From contig NZ_RBKS01000001.1 of assembly GCF_003634555.1 (NCBI RefSeq), positions 2,046,001 to 2,110,000 of the forward strand: 64,000 nt of DNA, read 5' to 3'. Shown here piece after piece: positions 7,234 to 15,967 of the stretch. The notes beneath the pieces are model-generated. The model worked only from the letters and a program-made list of their open reading frames with translations, ran no database searches and had not been told where the DNA came from. The translations under genes were made by a program, and so were the position numbers. Origin of the DNA: Frondihabitans australicus (GTDB lineage: Bacteria; Actinomycetota; Actinomycetes; Actinomycetales; Microbacteriaceae). Within the stretch, counting starts at the first letter, position 1. Every line of letters begins with the position of its first letter.

Positions 7234-7761
7234 ATGTCAGGGGCGTCACCATCCACCGCCGCGACCACCTTCGACCAGTCGGGGTACTGGTACGAGTCGG
7301 ACTCGCAGGAACGCGGCGCAGCAGTGCTGAACGCCCTTCGCCGGTACCGGCAAGCAGAAAAAGACATGCGCGCCCGGACCCGCCTGTCGATGAAGATGGG
7401 CGAGACCGACCTTACCGCGATCCGGTTTCTCCTTCGAGAACAACGCGCCGACCGGACCGTGAACGCGTCCCAACTCGCAGAACACCTCGGAATCACGACA
7501 GCGTCGACCGCGGTCCTCATTAACCGGCTCGAGAAGTCCGGGCACATCGAGAGACGCGCGAATCCCGCTGACAAGCGCGGAGTGCTTCTGACGGCGACCG
7601 GCGACTCCGACGAGGAGGTCCGCGCGACCATGGCGGGCATGCACGCGCAGATGATCATCGCCGCCGAGAAGCTCCGCCCCGACGTCGCGCAAGGCGTCCT
7701 CGAGTTTCTTCAGGAGATGACCGACGCGCTCGACTCATCCGTGGCCACCGATCTCACCTGA
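7234..7761 (+). CDS. MarR-family transcriptional regulator (locus A)
   Basis: 175-aa protein with a MarR winged helix at about residues 60-125: LTAIRFLLREQRADRTVNAS then LAEHLGITTASTAVLINRLE, KSGHIERRANPADKRGVLL, the last being the wing. Flanking helices would make the dimer interface. It is transcribed away from locus A across a shared 480-nt region with a palindromic site, so autoregulation and control of locus A are likely but inferred. The ATG at 7234 has only a weak ribosome binding site. Its 3' end overlaps the convergent chimeric frame by 27 nt. Confidence 0.9.
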   Translation: MSGASPSTAATTFDQSGYWYESDSQERGAAVLNALRRYRQAEKDMRARTRLSMKMGETDLTAIRFLLREQRADRTVNASQLAEHLGITTASTAVLINRLEKSGHIERRANPADKRGVLLTATGDSDEEVRATMAGMHAQMIIAAEKLRPDVAQGVLEFLQEMTDALDSSVATDLT

Positions 7762-8061
7762 GAGGCATTCCGGGGCGTCAGCGTGCATGCTTTTGGGCAT
7801 CACGACTTCACGCAGCAGGAGCAGGATCGCGGCCGCGATCGACACCCCCGTGGCCGCCTCGACGGCCGTGTTGTCGGCAACTTCGACCGACAGCGGCAAC
7901 GCCCGACTCCCCTCGCGCATCACGTCGGCCGCAGCACCCTGCAGGCCCTCCTCGCCCCGGGCCAGGATCGCGATATCCCACCCCCAGTGGGCGAGCTCGC
8001 GCATGATGGCGCGGCCGAGACCAACGGTCCCTCCGGTGACGACGGCGATCCTGGCAGACAT
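7735..8061 (-). pseudogene. Chimeric frame: SDR N-terminus joined to AI-2E transporter C-terminus
   Basis: Residues 1-70 are the start of a short-chain dehydrogenase: MSARIAVVTGGTVGLGRAIM (TGGxxGLG cofactor loop) and the following beta-alpha unit. At about residue 71 (near 7848) the sequence switches to GVSIAAAILLLLREVVMPK, which matches the C-terminal end of the AI-2E-type transporter at 17813 (VPIAAAILLVLREVVVPR), then an unrelated 18-residue tail. The SDR catalytic Ser-Tyr-Lys region is absent, so the product cannot be a working dehydrogenase. It looks like a deletion or recombination scar, with both ends being remnants. Confidence 0.8.
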
Positions 8062-8177
8062 ATCATTCCACGTGATGGACGGCGGTTCCCGTGCTGTCGT
8101 TTCACGCTAGGCTTGGGTCGCTGACAAAGGCCGCATCGGCTGTACCCGGGGCGGCAGCAGGCGTCCGTCTGTCGCGC

Positions 8178-9446
8178 TCAGCCCCAGCCGCCGAGATAGG
8201 CGCCCACATCGATGTCGTCGCCGATCCGGTCGATGCCCGCGACAACGCCCTGCCTCGCGGGGAAGAGGTCGAAACGCTGCCACCGTGCAGCCCGGGCCGC
8301 GGCCCGTGTCGCCGTGACTGTGCAGACGGGGTCGCCGACGGCATCGATCACGGAGAACGAGTGGAGCTGTTCGGCTGCGACCTTCTCGACGACCTTCCGG
8401 AGAGCCCCGGGCGCCACACGCATCGGACGATGCACATCAACGACGATGCGCGTCTTGGCCCTCGACCGTGGATCGCCCGGTAGAGCAGCGAGGGGCAGAT
8501 CGGCGGCGAGGGAATCCCGTGTGACGAACCACTCAGCCGCCGTCGGGTCGGCTCCCTCGGGCACGGTGATCGCGACGTCGACCAGCGGGCCGCGGAGACC
8601 GCGGGGCCCGGAACCAGGGACGGGGATCCTCTCCGACAGGCGGAGCGCCTGCGCGTTGGCCGCTGCGTGCGCCGCCTCAGGACGAGCCGCCCAGTCCGGC
8701 CCGTCGTGCCAGGCCACGGCCTCAGGCACATGGGCGAGCAGTGCTCCGGACAGCCATGCCCGGTAGGCCCACTCCCAGTCCTCACCCCCGTACTCCGTGA
8801 ACGACTCGTCGAACCCGTTCGTCTCAGCGAAGAAGGCCGCATCGCAGGCGATCACCGCGCCGATGACGTGACGGTACGACAGGTCGTCGGCGTCGAGGAG
8901 GTTGCGACTGCGGCGGTACGCGTCGCGTAGCCAGCGAGGTTCCTCGAGCTCGACCGGGGGTGCGGCATCCTCGAGCAGCGCATCGGCGGATACGGTCGAG
9001 AGAGAAGCATGCCGGCGACGCCCGACCGCGACGACATCGGGAGCCAGGGCCGGCAGCCGCGTCAACCCGCGCACGTAGCCACGCTCCGGGGCGGTATCGG
9101 CGTCGAGGAAGCAGAGCACATCTCCGCGGGCGACCGCTGCGCCGGCATTGCGAGCCGCAGCGAGGCGGAAGCCGCGATCTTCCTGGACGACGAGGCGGAC
9201 GTCGGCCGGGACTTCGGGTGGAGTCGACGACCCGTCGTCGACCACCACGATCTCGAGGTGGGACGCAGGATGGTCCTGCCGACGCAGCGCCAGAAGCGTG
9301 CGATCGAGCTCTGTCTGTTGCTCGTAATGAGCGACGATGGCGGTGACGAACGGCGGCTCCTCGGGCCATTGGCCGTTGAGAAGCGACCAGTCGTTCTCTG
9401 GCAGGCAAAAGCCCCGACGAGTCACCACGCGAGACCGTCCCACCAT
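8178..9446 (-). CDS. GT2-family glycosyltransferase
   Basis: 422 aa. A GT-A fold domain occupies about residues 32-260: VTAIVAHYEQQTELDRTLLA, VVVDDGSS, the donor-site loop FRLAAARNAGAAVARGDVL, the metal-binding FLDADTAP, and the acceptor-side motif GFDESFTEYGGEDWEWAYRA of the galactosyltransferase (GT7C-like) type. The C-terminal about 130 residues are unassigned. It overlaps the upstream glycosyltransferase gene (9422-10486) by 25 nt on the same strand, so the two are probably co-translated. Likely adds a sugar to a surface glycan; donor and acceptor unknown. Confidence 0.9.
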   Translation of the reverse strand: MVGRSRVVTRRGFCLPENDWSLLNGQWPEEPPFVTAIVAHYEQQTELDRTLLALRRQDHPASHLEIVVVDDGSSTPPEVPADVRLVVQEDRGFRLAAARNAGAAVARGDVLCFLDADTAPERGYVRGLTRLPALAPDVVAVGRRRHASLSTVSADALLEDAAPPVELEEPRWLRDAYRRSRNLLDADDLSYRHVIGAVIACDAAFFAETNGFDESFTEYGGEDWEWAYRAWLSGALLAHVPEAVAWHDGPDWAARPEAAHAAANAQALRLSERIPVPGSGPRGLRGPLVDVAITVPEGADPTAAEWFVTRDSLAADLPLAALPGDPRSRAKTRIVVDVHRPMRVAPGALRKVVEKVAAEQLHSFSVIDAVGDPVCTVTATRAAARAARWQRFDLFPARQGVVAGIDRIGDDIDVGAYLGGWG

Positions 9447-10486
9447 GCCAGGTAGGCTCCGGCGGCATCGTCGAGCGTGGGTGACAGGGGATGACCGGCG
9501 GCCAGGTAGGTCGTCGCTGGCTCCTGGACCCGAGCCTCGATCGCGTCGGCGAGTGTTTCCAGCCCCGGGGCGACCACGTCGAGCGTGCCGGGTCGCAGCG
9601 CCGCCATCTCATGCGCGTACGCATTGTCGACCACGACGGCACGACGACCCTGCTCGCCCCAGTCGAGCAACGACCGCGACGCCGAGTAATGCCGGTGCGC
9701 CACGACGGGAACACCGTCTGCGCGACAAAGCGCCCGGTAGTCGTCGCCGCTGAGGAATCCGGTCACCTCGAAGGATACGCCGTTCGACGTCGCAAGCTCG
9801 TTCAAGGACTCGACCTCGTGCGCATGGCCGCGGGCCGCGCCGCCGAGGGCCGTGACCGTCACGGGACGACCCAAACGCGAGGAGACGACCGCGGCGGCGC
9901 GCACGACGTCGTCGTGGCCTTTGCCCGGGTAGACGTAGCCGGCGACCAGGATGCGGATCGTTTCAACCGGCCTCCCCGGGGCAGTCCTGCGGATAGCCTC
10001 GCTCGCCGACTCGGAGGCCTCACCGGGCGTCGATGGACGGCGGGTGCCCAACGGCACGACGCGTGGTTCGAGGCCCGGGCAGAGGTGCCGCCGTACGAGG
10101 TCGGCCTCGTGCCGGCTGCTCACGGCGACCCCGACGGCGAGCGACGCGATGCGTCGGTAGACGTCGCCTCGGCGCACGAGGTTGCGCTCGCCGTCCGACT
10201 CCTGCGGCACGTCGTGGAGCGTCACACTCGTCGGGGCGGCCGAGACCACCTCCGCAAGTGCGTCACCCGCGGCTTCCAGCGACTCACCGAAGAGAGCATC
10301 GGTGACGTGGAGATGCGCGCGTGGGTGCGACCTCGCCACGGAAGCGGTTCCGGCGACGACCGCGTGTCGCACGATGACCGTCGAAGGCCTGCGTCGCCGG
10401 ATCGCCTCAGCCAGATCCATCGCGTAGTCGACGACGCCGTTACCCTCCGGGCCGACGATGATCTGGGTCGGAGCAGTGGCAGACAT
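9422..10486 (-). CDS. GT-B fold glycosyltransferase
   Basis: 354 aa. The N-terminal half resembles the acceptor domain of GT1/GT4 enzymes (IIVGPEGNGVVDYAMDLAEA at the start, replacing the usual GG loop). The C-terminal half has ILVAGYVYPGKGHDDVVRAA, the standard opening of the donor domain, then FEVTGFLSGDDYRALCRAD and RSLLDWGEQGRRAVV near the nucleotide-sugar site. The EX7E motif is not clear. It is divergently transcribed from the 10616 gene across 129 nt and followed by the overlapping GT2 gene. Confidence 0.8.
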   Translation of the reverse strand: MSATAPTQIIVGPEGNGVVDYAMDLAEAIRRRRPSTVIVRHAVVAGTASVARSHPRAHLHVTDALFGESLEAAGDALAEVVSAAPTSVTLHDVPQESDGERNLVRRGDVYRRIASLAVGVAVSSRHEADLVRRHLCPGLEPRVVPLGTRRPSTPGEASESASEAIRRTAPGRPVETIRILVAGYVYPGKGHDDVVRAAAVVSSRLGRPVTVTALGGAARGHAHEVESLNELATSNGVSFEVTGFLSGDDYRALCRADGVPVVAHRHYSASRSLLDWGEQGRRAVVVDNAYAHEMAALRPGTLDVVAPGLETLADAIEARVQEPATTYLAAGHPLSPTLDDAAGAYLAWWDGLAW

Positions 10487-10615
10487 CGCCGCGAAATTGA
10501 CACATTTTCACGCGCCCGTCAAGGGGGGTGCAGAGAATCGGGCACCGTGTATCGCCGCCCCGTAGCGTTTATAAGGCGTAGCCACCGTGGTCCGCTGAAG
10601 CACCCAGGAGTTCCC

Positions 10616-11701
10616 ATGGCGCAGCGTCTGCGCGTCGCCTCCGTTCCGGCCGGTCACCCGTACGTCGAACGCGTGATGGCGTCGTCCGACCTCACAGTCC
10701 AGCCCGATCCGCGTCCCGTCGGGGCCCCCGAGGGGCAATGGTGGCCGCCCGTCGTGCTCGCCCCCGGATGGATCGACGAGCACCGCGACCAGGCCGACGT
10801 GCTCCACCTGCATTTCGGACTCGAATCGTTCACGCCCTCCGAACTCGTCGACGCCGTCGAGGCCGCTCATCGCGTGGGCTGGCCGGTCGTGCAGACCGTG
10901 CACGACCTCCTAAACCCTCAGCTCGCCAACCAGACGCCGCACCTCGCAGGCCTCGACGCCCTGGTCCCGATCGTCGACGCCGTGGTCACGCTTACACCCG
11001 GCGCCGCCCACGAGATCGAGACGCGCTGGCATCGCCGCGCCGTCGTGCTGCCTCACCCCCGGCTCCTGCCCGATGACCTGGTGCTGCCGCGGGGCGTCGC
11101 GCGCGACGTGCCTGTGATCGGCGTGCACCTGAAAGACCTGCGCCCGAACGTCGACGGGCTGGGGGCCGTGCGCCTGCTCCTGGTGGCGCTCGACGGCCTC
11201 TCGCGACAGGGCGTGCCGGCGACGCTCGAGGTGCACCTGCACCGTCAGGTGCGCGATCAGGAGCAGCGCGACGCGATCCGCGCCCTCTGCTCGGGCCGCG
11301 GCGACGTGGTGCTCCTGGAGCACGACCGCTTCGACGACGAAGCCCTGGCACATGCCCTCGCGCATCTCGACGCGTGCCTGTTGCCCTACCGCGCGGGAAC
11401 GCACTCGGGCTGGCTCGAACTCTGCTGGGATCTCGGTGTAGCCGTCGCCGCGCCCGAGGTGGGGTTCTTCGCCGAGCAGCACGACGACCCGACCATCGGC
11501 GGGTTCGCGTGGACGGACGGCGGGGCCGGCCTCGTCGCGACCCTCGCGCACTTGCTTCGGTCGACGCCGCCCGCCGGAAGCGACGCTCGTCGACGGCTCG
11601 TAGCCGAGCGCCTGCGAGCACGCGCTCAGCGCGACGCCGAGACCGCGACGGCGCATGACGACCTCTACCGTTCGCTCCTGCCCTCCGGGGCCGCACGGTG
11701 A
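10616..11701 (+). CDS. Glycosyltransferase (GT-B type)
   Basis: 361 aa starting MAQRLRVASVPAGHPYVERV after CAGGAG. The protein has DVLHLHFGLESFTP and TVHDLLNP, typical of GT4-like acceptor domains, and a donor domain with VIGVHLKDLRPNVDG and a tail-side motif LLPYRAGTHSGWLELCWDLG, resembling the nucleotide-sugar-binding loop. The frame is open for a further 1.1 kb upstream, but that segment is antisense to other glycosyltransferases and is rejected. It is the first gene of a plus-strand set of four; its TGA overlaps the next GTG (GTGA). Confidence 0.8.
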   Translation: MAQRLRVASVPAGHPYVERVMASSDLTVQPDPRPVGAPEGQWWPPVVLAPGWIDEHRDQADVLHLHFGLESFTPSELVDAVEAAHRVGWPVVQTVHDLLNPQLANQTPHLAGLDALVPIVDAVVTLTPGAAHEIETRWHRRAVVLPHPRLLPDDLVLPRGVARDVPVIGVHLKDLRPNVDGLGAVRLLLVALDGLSRQGVPATLEVHLHRQVRDQEQRDAIRALCSGRGDVVLLEHDRFDDEALAHALAHLDACLLPYRAGTHSGWLELCWDLGVAVAAPEVGFFAEQHDDPTIGGFAWTDGGAGLVATLAHLLRSTPPAGSDARRRLVAERLRARAQRDAETATAHDDLYRSLLPSGAAR

Positions 11702-12831
11702 CCGCGGTCGCCGCCCCGCTGCGGATCGTCGCCATCGCCCCCCTCCGATTCCCCATCGTCCCGCCCTTCGCCGGCGGGCTCGAGTCGGCCGTGTGGAACG
11801 AGGTCCGGATGCTGCGCGCGCGAGGGCACCGCGTCGACCTCATCGCCACCGAGGGGTCCGATTTCCTCGACCCATCGATCCCAGCCTTCACCCTGCCGGC
11901 GGCCGACTGGGCCGGCGACCCGCAGGCCGCCGACGACACGTACCCGCCCGGCTACCTCGACCGCGCCCTTCCCGCCCTCGGTCGAGCCCTCGACCTGGTG
12001 GGCCGCAGCGCGGACTCCTACGACGTGATCGTCAACCACTGCCTGCACGGCCTGCCGCTCGAACGGGCTGGCAGCCTCGGCGTGCCCATGGTGTCGACCC
12101 TGCATACGCCCGTCGTGCCCGAGCTGGCCGAGTCACACCACCGCGCGGCGGGTCGTCGAAGCCGGTTCCTGTCAGTGAGCCGACACACCTCCGCCACGTG
12201 GCAGAGCGCCGGAATCGTCTCGCGCGTGCTGCACAACGGCGTCGATGCCGACACCTGGGGCGAGGGCCCCGGTGGGGAGCGCCTCGTGTGGTTCGGGCGC
12301 ATCGTGCCCGAGAAGGCGCCTCACCTCGCCCTCGAGACGGCCCGGCTGCTGGGGATGCCGCTGGTCGTGGCCGGACGGATCGGCGATCGCGACTACTACG
12401 ACCGGGAGGTGGCCCCGCGTCTCGACGAGACACGCGTGCACGTGGGCGCGCTCGACACGCCGGACCTCGCTGCCCTCGTCGGGCGGAGCGCCTGCACTCT
12501 CACCACCCCCGTGTGGGACGAACCCTTCGGCCTCGTCACCCCGGAGTCGCTGCTCTGCGGCACGCCGGTCGCCGGGTTCGCAGCCGGCGGTGTCACCGAG
12601 ATCGCCGAGGGCACTCCGGGCGTCGAACTCGTGGCGCCGGGCGATCTGGAGGCGCTGGCCGCCGCCGTGAAGCGCCTCGTCGAGTCGGAGGGGCAGGATG
12701 CCGGGTCACGCCGCCGCATCCGGGCCGCCGCCGTCGAGCGCTTCTCTCTCACTGCCCGGGCGGGCGCCCTGGAGGCGGTCCTGAGCGACGTCGCCGACCG
12801 CGGCCGGGCCGACACGGAGACGGTCGCGTGA
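11698..12831 (+). CDS. GT4-family glycosyltransferase
   Basis: 377 aa. The N-terminal part has RIVAIAPLRFPIVPPFAGGL (the nucleotide-proximal GG loop), VSTLHTPVVPE, and FLSVSRHTSATW. The donor domain has VLHNGVDADTWG, LVWFGRIVPEKAPHLALE and the retaining-enzyme EX7E-type motif EPFGLVTPESLLCGTPVAGF. These are hallmarks of GT4 retaining transferases. The GTG start and the stop each overlap neighbouring genes by 4 nt, which implies translational coupling in the cluster. Confidence 0.93.
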   Translation: MTAVAAPLRIVAIAPLRFPIVPPFAGGLESAVWNEVRMLRARGHRVDLIATEGSDFLDPSIPAFTLPAADWAGDPQAADDTYPPGYLDRALPALGRALDLVGRSADSYDVIVNHCLHGLPLERAGSLGVPMVSTLHTPVVPELAESHHRAAGRRSRFLSVSRHTSATWQSAGIVSRVLHNGVDADTWGEGPGGERLVWFGRIVPEKAPHLALETARLLGMPLVVAGRIGDRDYYDREVAPRLDETRVHVGALDTPDLAALVGRSACTLTTPVWDEPFGLVTPESLLCGTPVAGFAAGGVTEIAEGTPGVELVAPGDLEALAAAVKRLVESEGQDAGSRRRIRAAAVERFSLTARAGALEAVLSDVADRGRADTETVA

Positions 12832-13856
12832 CCCGCCCCACGGTCGGCTGGTACGTCCACAACCACGGCCGCGGGCACGTCACGCGTTTTCTCGCCATCC
12901 GGCGGCAGCTCGACGCCGACGTCGTCGTCTTCAGCTCCCTCGACGAGCCGCACGACCTGCCGGATCGCACGCGGTGGATCCGGCTCGACCGCGACGACCT
13001 GGCCGAGACGGATTCGACGGGACGAGTCCGGGAACCCGCCGACGCCGCGCCGACCGCGGCGGGGCTGCTGCACTGGGCGCCGCTCGGCCACCGGGGGCAC
13101 CGATCGCGGCTCGGCCGGATCGCCGTCGAGACCCTCCGACTGCACCTGGCCGCGTTCGTCGTCGACGTGTCTGTCGAGGTCACACTGTTCGTGCGGCTCC
13201 TCGGCATCCCGGTGGTGCTCGTGGCGCAGCCCGGTCGTCGCGACGACGACGCGCATCGGCTCGCCTACCGGGCGGCCACGCGCATCCTGGCCCCGTGGCC
13301 CGCGGGACTCGTCGACGAGCCCCGCTTCGAGCCCGGGGTCGACGTCGTGTACACCGGCGGCATCAGCCGGTTCTCCGACCGCGCCACCGACGTGGCGGCC
13401 GAGCGCTCGGGCGTGCTGGTGCTGCTCGGAGCCGGCGGCCACGCCGTGTCGGACGCCGACCTCGACGCCTTCTCCGACGTGCTGCCCGAGGAGGCGACGA
13501 CGATCCTCGCCGCCGGGCGTGGCTGGAGCGACGACCCGTGGCCCCTCCTCGCCTCGGCCGAGATCGTCGTGAGCTGGGCCGGGCAGAACTCCGTCGCCGA
13601 CATCGCCGCCGCCGGGGCGCGTGCGGTCGTGATCCCGCAGCAGCGGCCGTTCGACGAGCAGGTCGTCACAGCGACGGTCCTCGAGCGGCACGACCTCGCC
13701 GTCGTCGAGCCTGCGTGGCCCGACGCCTGGAGCTGGCCGAGCGTGCTCGACCGGGCACGGCTGCGGGAGCCGCGGTGGTCGCTCTGGCAGACGTCCGGCG
13801 CGCCCTGTCGTGCCGCCGCCACCATCGCGGAAGTGGCCGAGCGGTGGTTGCCGTGA
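12828..13856 (+). CDS. MurG/GT28-like glycosyltransferase
   Basis: 342 aa. N-terminal GWYVHNHGRGHVTRFLAIRR is the GxGH-type loop of GT28/GT1 enzymes that act on membrane-linked acceptors. The C-terminal part has VLVLLGAGGH and IVVSWAGQNSVADIAAAGAR then AVVIPQQRPFDEQ, matching the donor-binding helix of MurG-like enzymes. Start GTG and stop overlap the adjacent genes by 4 nt. The substrate is unknown; the fold suggests transfer of an NDP-sugar to a lipid or glycan acceptor on the cytoplasmic face. Confidence 0.88.
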   Translation: MTRPTVGWYVHNHGRGHVTRFLAIRRQLDADVVVFSSLDEPHDLPDRTRWIRLDRDDLAETDSTGRVREPADAAPTAAGLLHWAPLGHRGHRSRLGRIAVETLRLHLAAFVVDVSVEVTLFVRLLGIPVVLVAQPGRRDDDAHRLAYRAATRILAPWPAGLVDEPRFEPGVDVVYTGGISRFSDRATDVAAERSGVLVLLGAGGHAVSDADLDAFSDVLPEEATTILAAGRGWSDDPWPLLASAEIVVSWAGQNSVADIAAAGARAVVIPQQRPFDEQVVTATVLERHDLAVVEPAWPDAWSWPSVLDRARLREPRWSLWQTSGAPCRAAATIAEVAERWLP

Positions 13857-14683
13857 GCACGATCGTCGTGACCATCGGCTCGGCGGCCCGGCGCGCGCAT
13901 CTCGAAGTGCAGCAGACCGTTCTCGCCCGCTCGGGCGTCCGTCGGGTCGTCGTCTGGCTCGACGACTCGCCGCCCCCGGGGCTCACGGCCGACGAGCTCG
14001 TGTCGGTGCCCCCCGGCCCGCACGGCCTCCGGCTCGCCGCGGCGCGCAACGCCGGGGCCGATCGGGCCCTTGAGGCCGGTGCCTCGCTGATCGTGTTCCT
14101 CGACGCCGACTGCGTGCCCTCCTCCGACCTTCTGGACCGCTACGCGGCGGCCGCCGACGCCGAGCTCGACGCTGTGCTGTGCGGGCCGGTGACGTACCTG
14201 CCTCCCGGGGTGGACGCGCTCGACGAGCAGGAGCTGCGGCGCCATCGCGCACCCCACGCCGCCCGCCCAGACCCGGCCGATCACAGCCTGCTGCGCGCGC
14301 CGCCCAGCGACTACCCGCTCTTCTGGTCGCTGTCGTTCGCGCTCAGCGCGGAGCGCTGGCGGTCGGGCCCCCGATTCGACGAGGCGTACGAGGGTTACGG
14401 CGGCGAAGACACCGACTTCGCGTTTCACCTGCGCGAACGCGACGTGCCGCTCGTCTGGGTGGGCCGCGCGGACGCCTACCACCAGCACCATTCGACCTCG
14501 TCTTCCCCGGTGCAGCACCTCGACGACATCCTGAGGAACGGGCGCCTCTTCGCCGAGCGCTGGGGCGAATGGCCGATGACGGGCTGGCTCCGCGAGTTCG
14601 AGCGGCAGGGGCTCGTCAGCCGCGACGGCGACGGCTGGCGTCTAGGCGCCTCGACGGCATCGGGAGCGCGCCCAGGCGGGTGA
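13853..14683 (+). CDS. GT2-family glycosyltransferase
   Basis: 276 aa. A GT-A domain lacks the usual long N-terminal strand but keeps LRLAAARNAGADRALEAGAS, FLDADCVPSSDLLDRY (metal-binding DxD) and FDEAYEGYGGEDTDFAFHL, the acceptor and catalytic loop shared with the GT2 gene at 8178. The last 68 nt overlap the convergent gene 14616-15866. It is the last gene of the coupled set of four; its GTG start overlaps the preceding stop. Confidence 0.9.
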   Translation: MSTIVVTIGSAARRAHLEVQQTVLARSGVRRVVVWLDDSPPPGLTADELVSVPPGPHGLRLAAARNAGADRALEAGASLIVFLDADCVPSSDLLDRYAAAADAELDAVLCGPVTYLPPGVDALDEQELRRHRAPHAARPDPADHSLLRAPPSDYPLFWSLSFALSAERWRSGPRFDEAYEGYGGEDTDFAFHLRERDVPLVWVGRADAYHQHHSTSSSPVQHLDDILRNGRLFAERWGEWPMTGWLREFERQGLVSRDGDGWRLGASTASGARPGG

Positions 14684-15866
14684 CCGCATCGACCACGTCG
14701 GGTGCGACGGCATCGGCGGTGAAGCGGTCGACGCCTGCCTGGGCAGCGGCGCCCAGGCGGGCAGCGCGACCCGGATCCTGCACCAAGGTCTCGATGGCTC
14801 GGGCGAGCGCTCGGGAATCCGCCGGTCGCACCATCAGGCTGTCGACGTCGTCGGTGCAGAAGTCGTCGTAGCCGCTGCCGGTCGTGACGACGAGAGGTCG
14901 GCCGAGCGCCTTCGCCTCGAGCGCGACCTGCCCGAAGCCCTCCCAGCGCGACGGGCAGACCACTACGGTCGCGTGCGCGATCGCCGCGTAGAGCTCGTCA
15001 CCGGGTACGTGTCCGAGAATCCGGGTGTGCGGAGCCGCTCGCCCGAGCAAGGCATCGAGGTCTGCGACGGTGGGCTCGAAGCGGCTGTCACCCGGTGCGC
15101 CGGCGAACACGAATCGCGTCTCGGGTAGACAGGCCGCGACGCGGCTGAACGCCTCGGCCGCATCGATGACGCCCTTGCGTCTCTCCAGCCGACCCAGGAA
15201 GAGCACCACCGGCCCGTCCCCCGCCGGCCAGCCCTCCGGCACGGACGCCGTGGCAGCTCCGCGGCGGACGGACTCGACCTCGACACAGTTGCGCACGACC
15301 ACGCCCGGCGGCACGTCTCGCACGAGGCGACGGGTGGCCTCGTCCATGGCTGTCGAGATGGGGAGGACGCCCCGGGAGTGCCGGATCTGGGCCTCCTCGC
15401 ACCACCTCTGCACCGAGGCGACGACGCGGCGCGACCACGGCAGCTCGGCGGCGCGGACCCCGGAGATCACATCGGAGAGCCGCATGCCGGTAGCGAGATT
15501 GGTCACGAGTGGCGCGCTCCGCGGAAGAGCCGCACCGATGCCGCCCCACTCCGGCAGCAGGATGCGGTCGTAGCGGCGTAAGCCGGCGATGGCGCGGAAG
15601 TCGAGGGCCCGCACGACGGGCTCGATCCACGCGGGCGCGAGGGGCAGGCGACGATGGGCGACGAGTCTCACGCCGCCCGGCGGCTCGCGCCGCACGAGGT
15701 CTCCGCGGCTGAAGACGATGAGGTCGACGTCGATCCCGGCGCGCACGAGGCCGGGGAGCAGAGAGGCGTAGTGCCTTCCGATACCGCCCGTGTAGGCGGT
15801 GAGACCGGCGTACTCGGTGACGCCGACCAGCCAGCGCGGTGAGCGGCTTCCAGTCGTCGACGGCAT
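14616..15866 (-). CDS. GT4-family glycosyltransferase
   Basis: 416 aa. The N-terminal loop GLTAYTGGIGRHYASLLPGL is the GG motif, followed by RILLPEWGGIGAALPR and GVLPISTAMDEATRRL. The donor domain has VVLFLGRLERRKGVIDAAEA, FVFAGAPGDS and CPSRWEGFGQVALEAKALGR (EX7E). This is one of the clearest GT4 enzymes of the cluster. It runs against the plus-strand set and overlaps its last gene by 68 nt, with about 100 nt between its start and the WcbI gene on the other strand. Confidence 0.93.
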   Translation of the reverse strand: MPSTTGSRSPRWLVGVTEYAGLTAYTGGIGRHYASLLPGLVRAGIDVDLIVFSRGDLVRREPPGGVRLVAHRRLPLAPAWIEPVVRALDFRAIAGLRRYDRILLPEWGGIGAALPRSAPLVTNLATGMRLSDVISGVRAAELPWSRRVVASVQRWCEEAQIRHSRGVLPISTAMDEATRRLVRDVPPGVVVRNCVEVESVRRGAATASVPEGWPAGDGPVVLFLGRLERRKGVIDAAEAFSRVAACLPETRFVFAGAPGDSRFEPTVADLDALLGRAAPHTRILGHVPGDELYAAIAHATVVVCPSRWEGFGQVALEAKALGRPLVVTTGSGYDDFCTDDVDSLMVRPADSRALARAIETLVQDPGRAARLGAAAQAGVDRFTADAVAPDVVDAVTRLGALPMPSRRLDASRRRRG

Positions 15867-15967
15867 AGGTCTCGTCTACACGGGACGCCCCGGGCGGGCT
15901 CGGGTTGTCACCCGGCCGCCCCCGCCCCCGCCCCCGCCCGCAGGTCGGCCCAGGTAGCGTTCACGAC

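Noticed and set aside
7735-8061. Annotating the chimeric frame as a functional SDR.
   Set aside because: It lacks the catalytic Ser-Tyr-Lys half, and the second part is a transporter tail.
9491-10615. Extension of the 10616 glycosyltransferase frame by 1.1 kb upstream.
   Set aside because: The extended part is antisense to two glycosyltransferase genes; a ribosome binding site and family start fit the ATG at 10616.
10487-10615. TTGACA at 10497 as a promoter -35 box for the divergent glycosyltransferase genes.
   Set aside because: No -10 box at 16-18 nt spacing.
12396-14518. Two long minus-strand open frames over the plus-strand glycosyltransferases.
   Set aside because: They are Arg/Gly/Val-rich shadows; the plus-strand genes have 4-nt overlaps and clear motifs.
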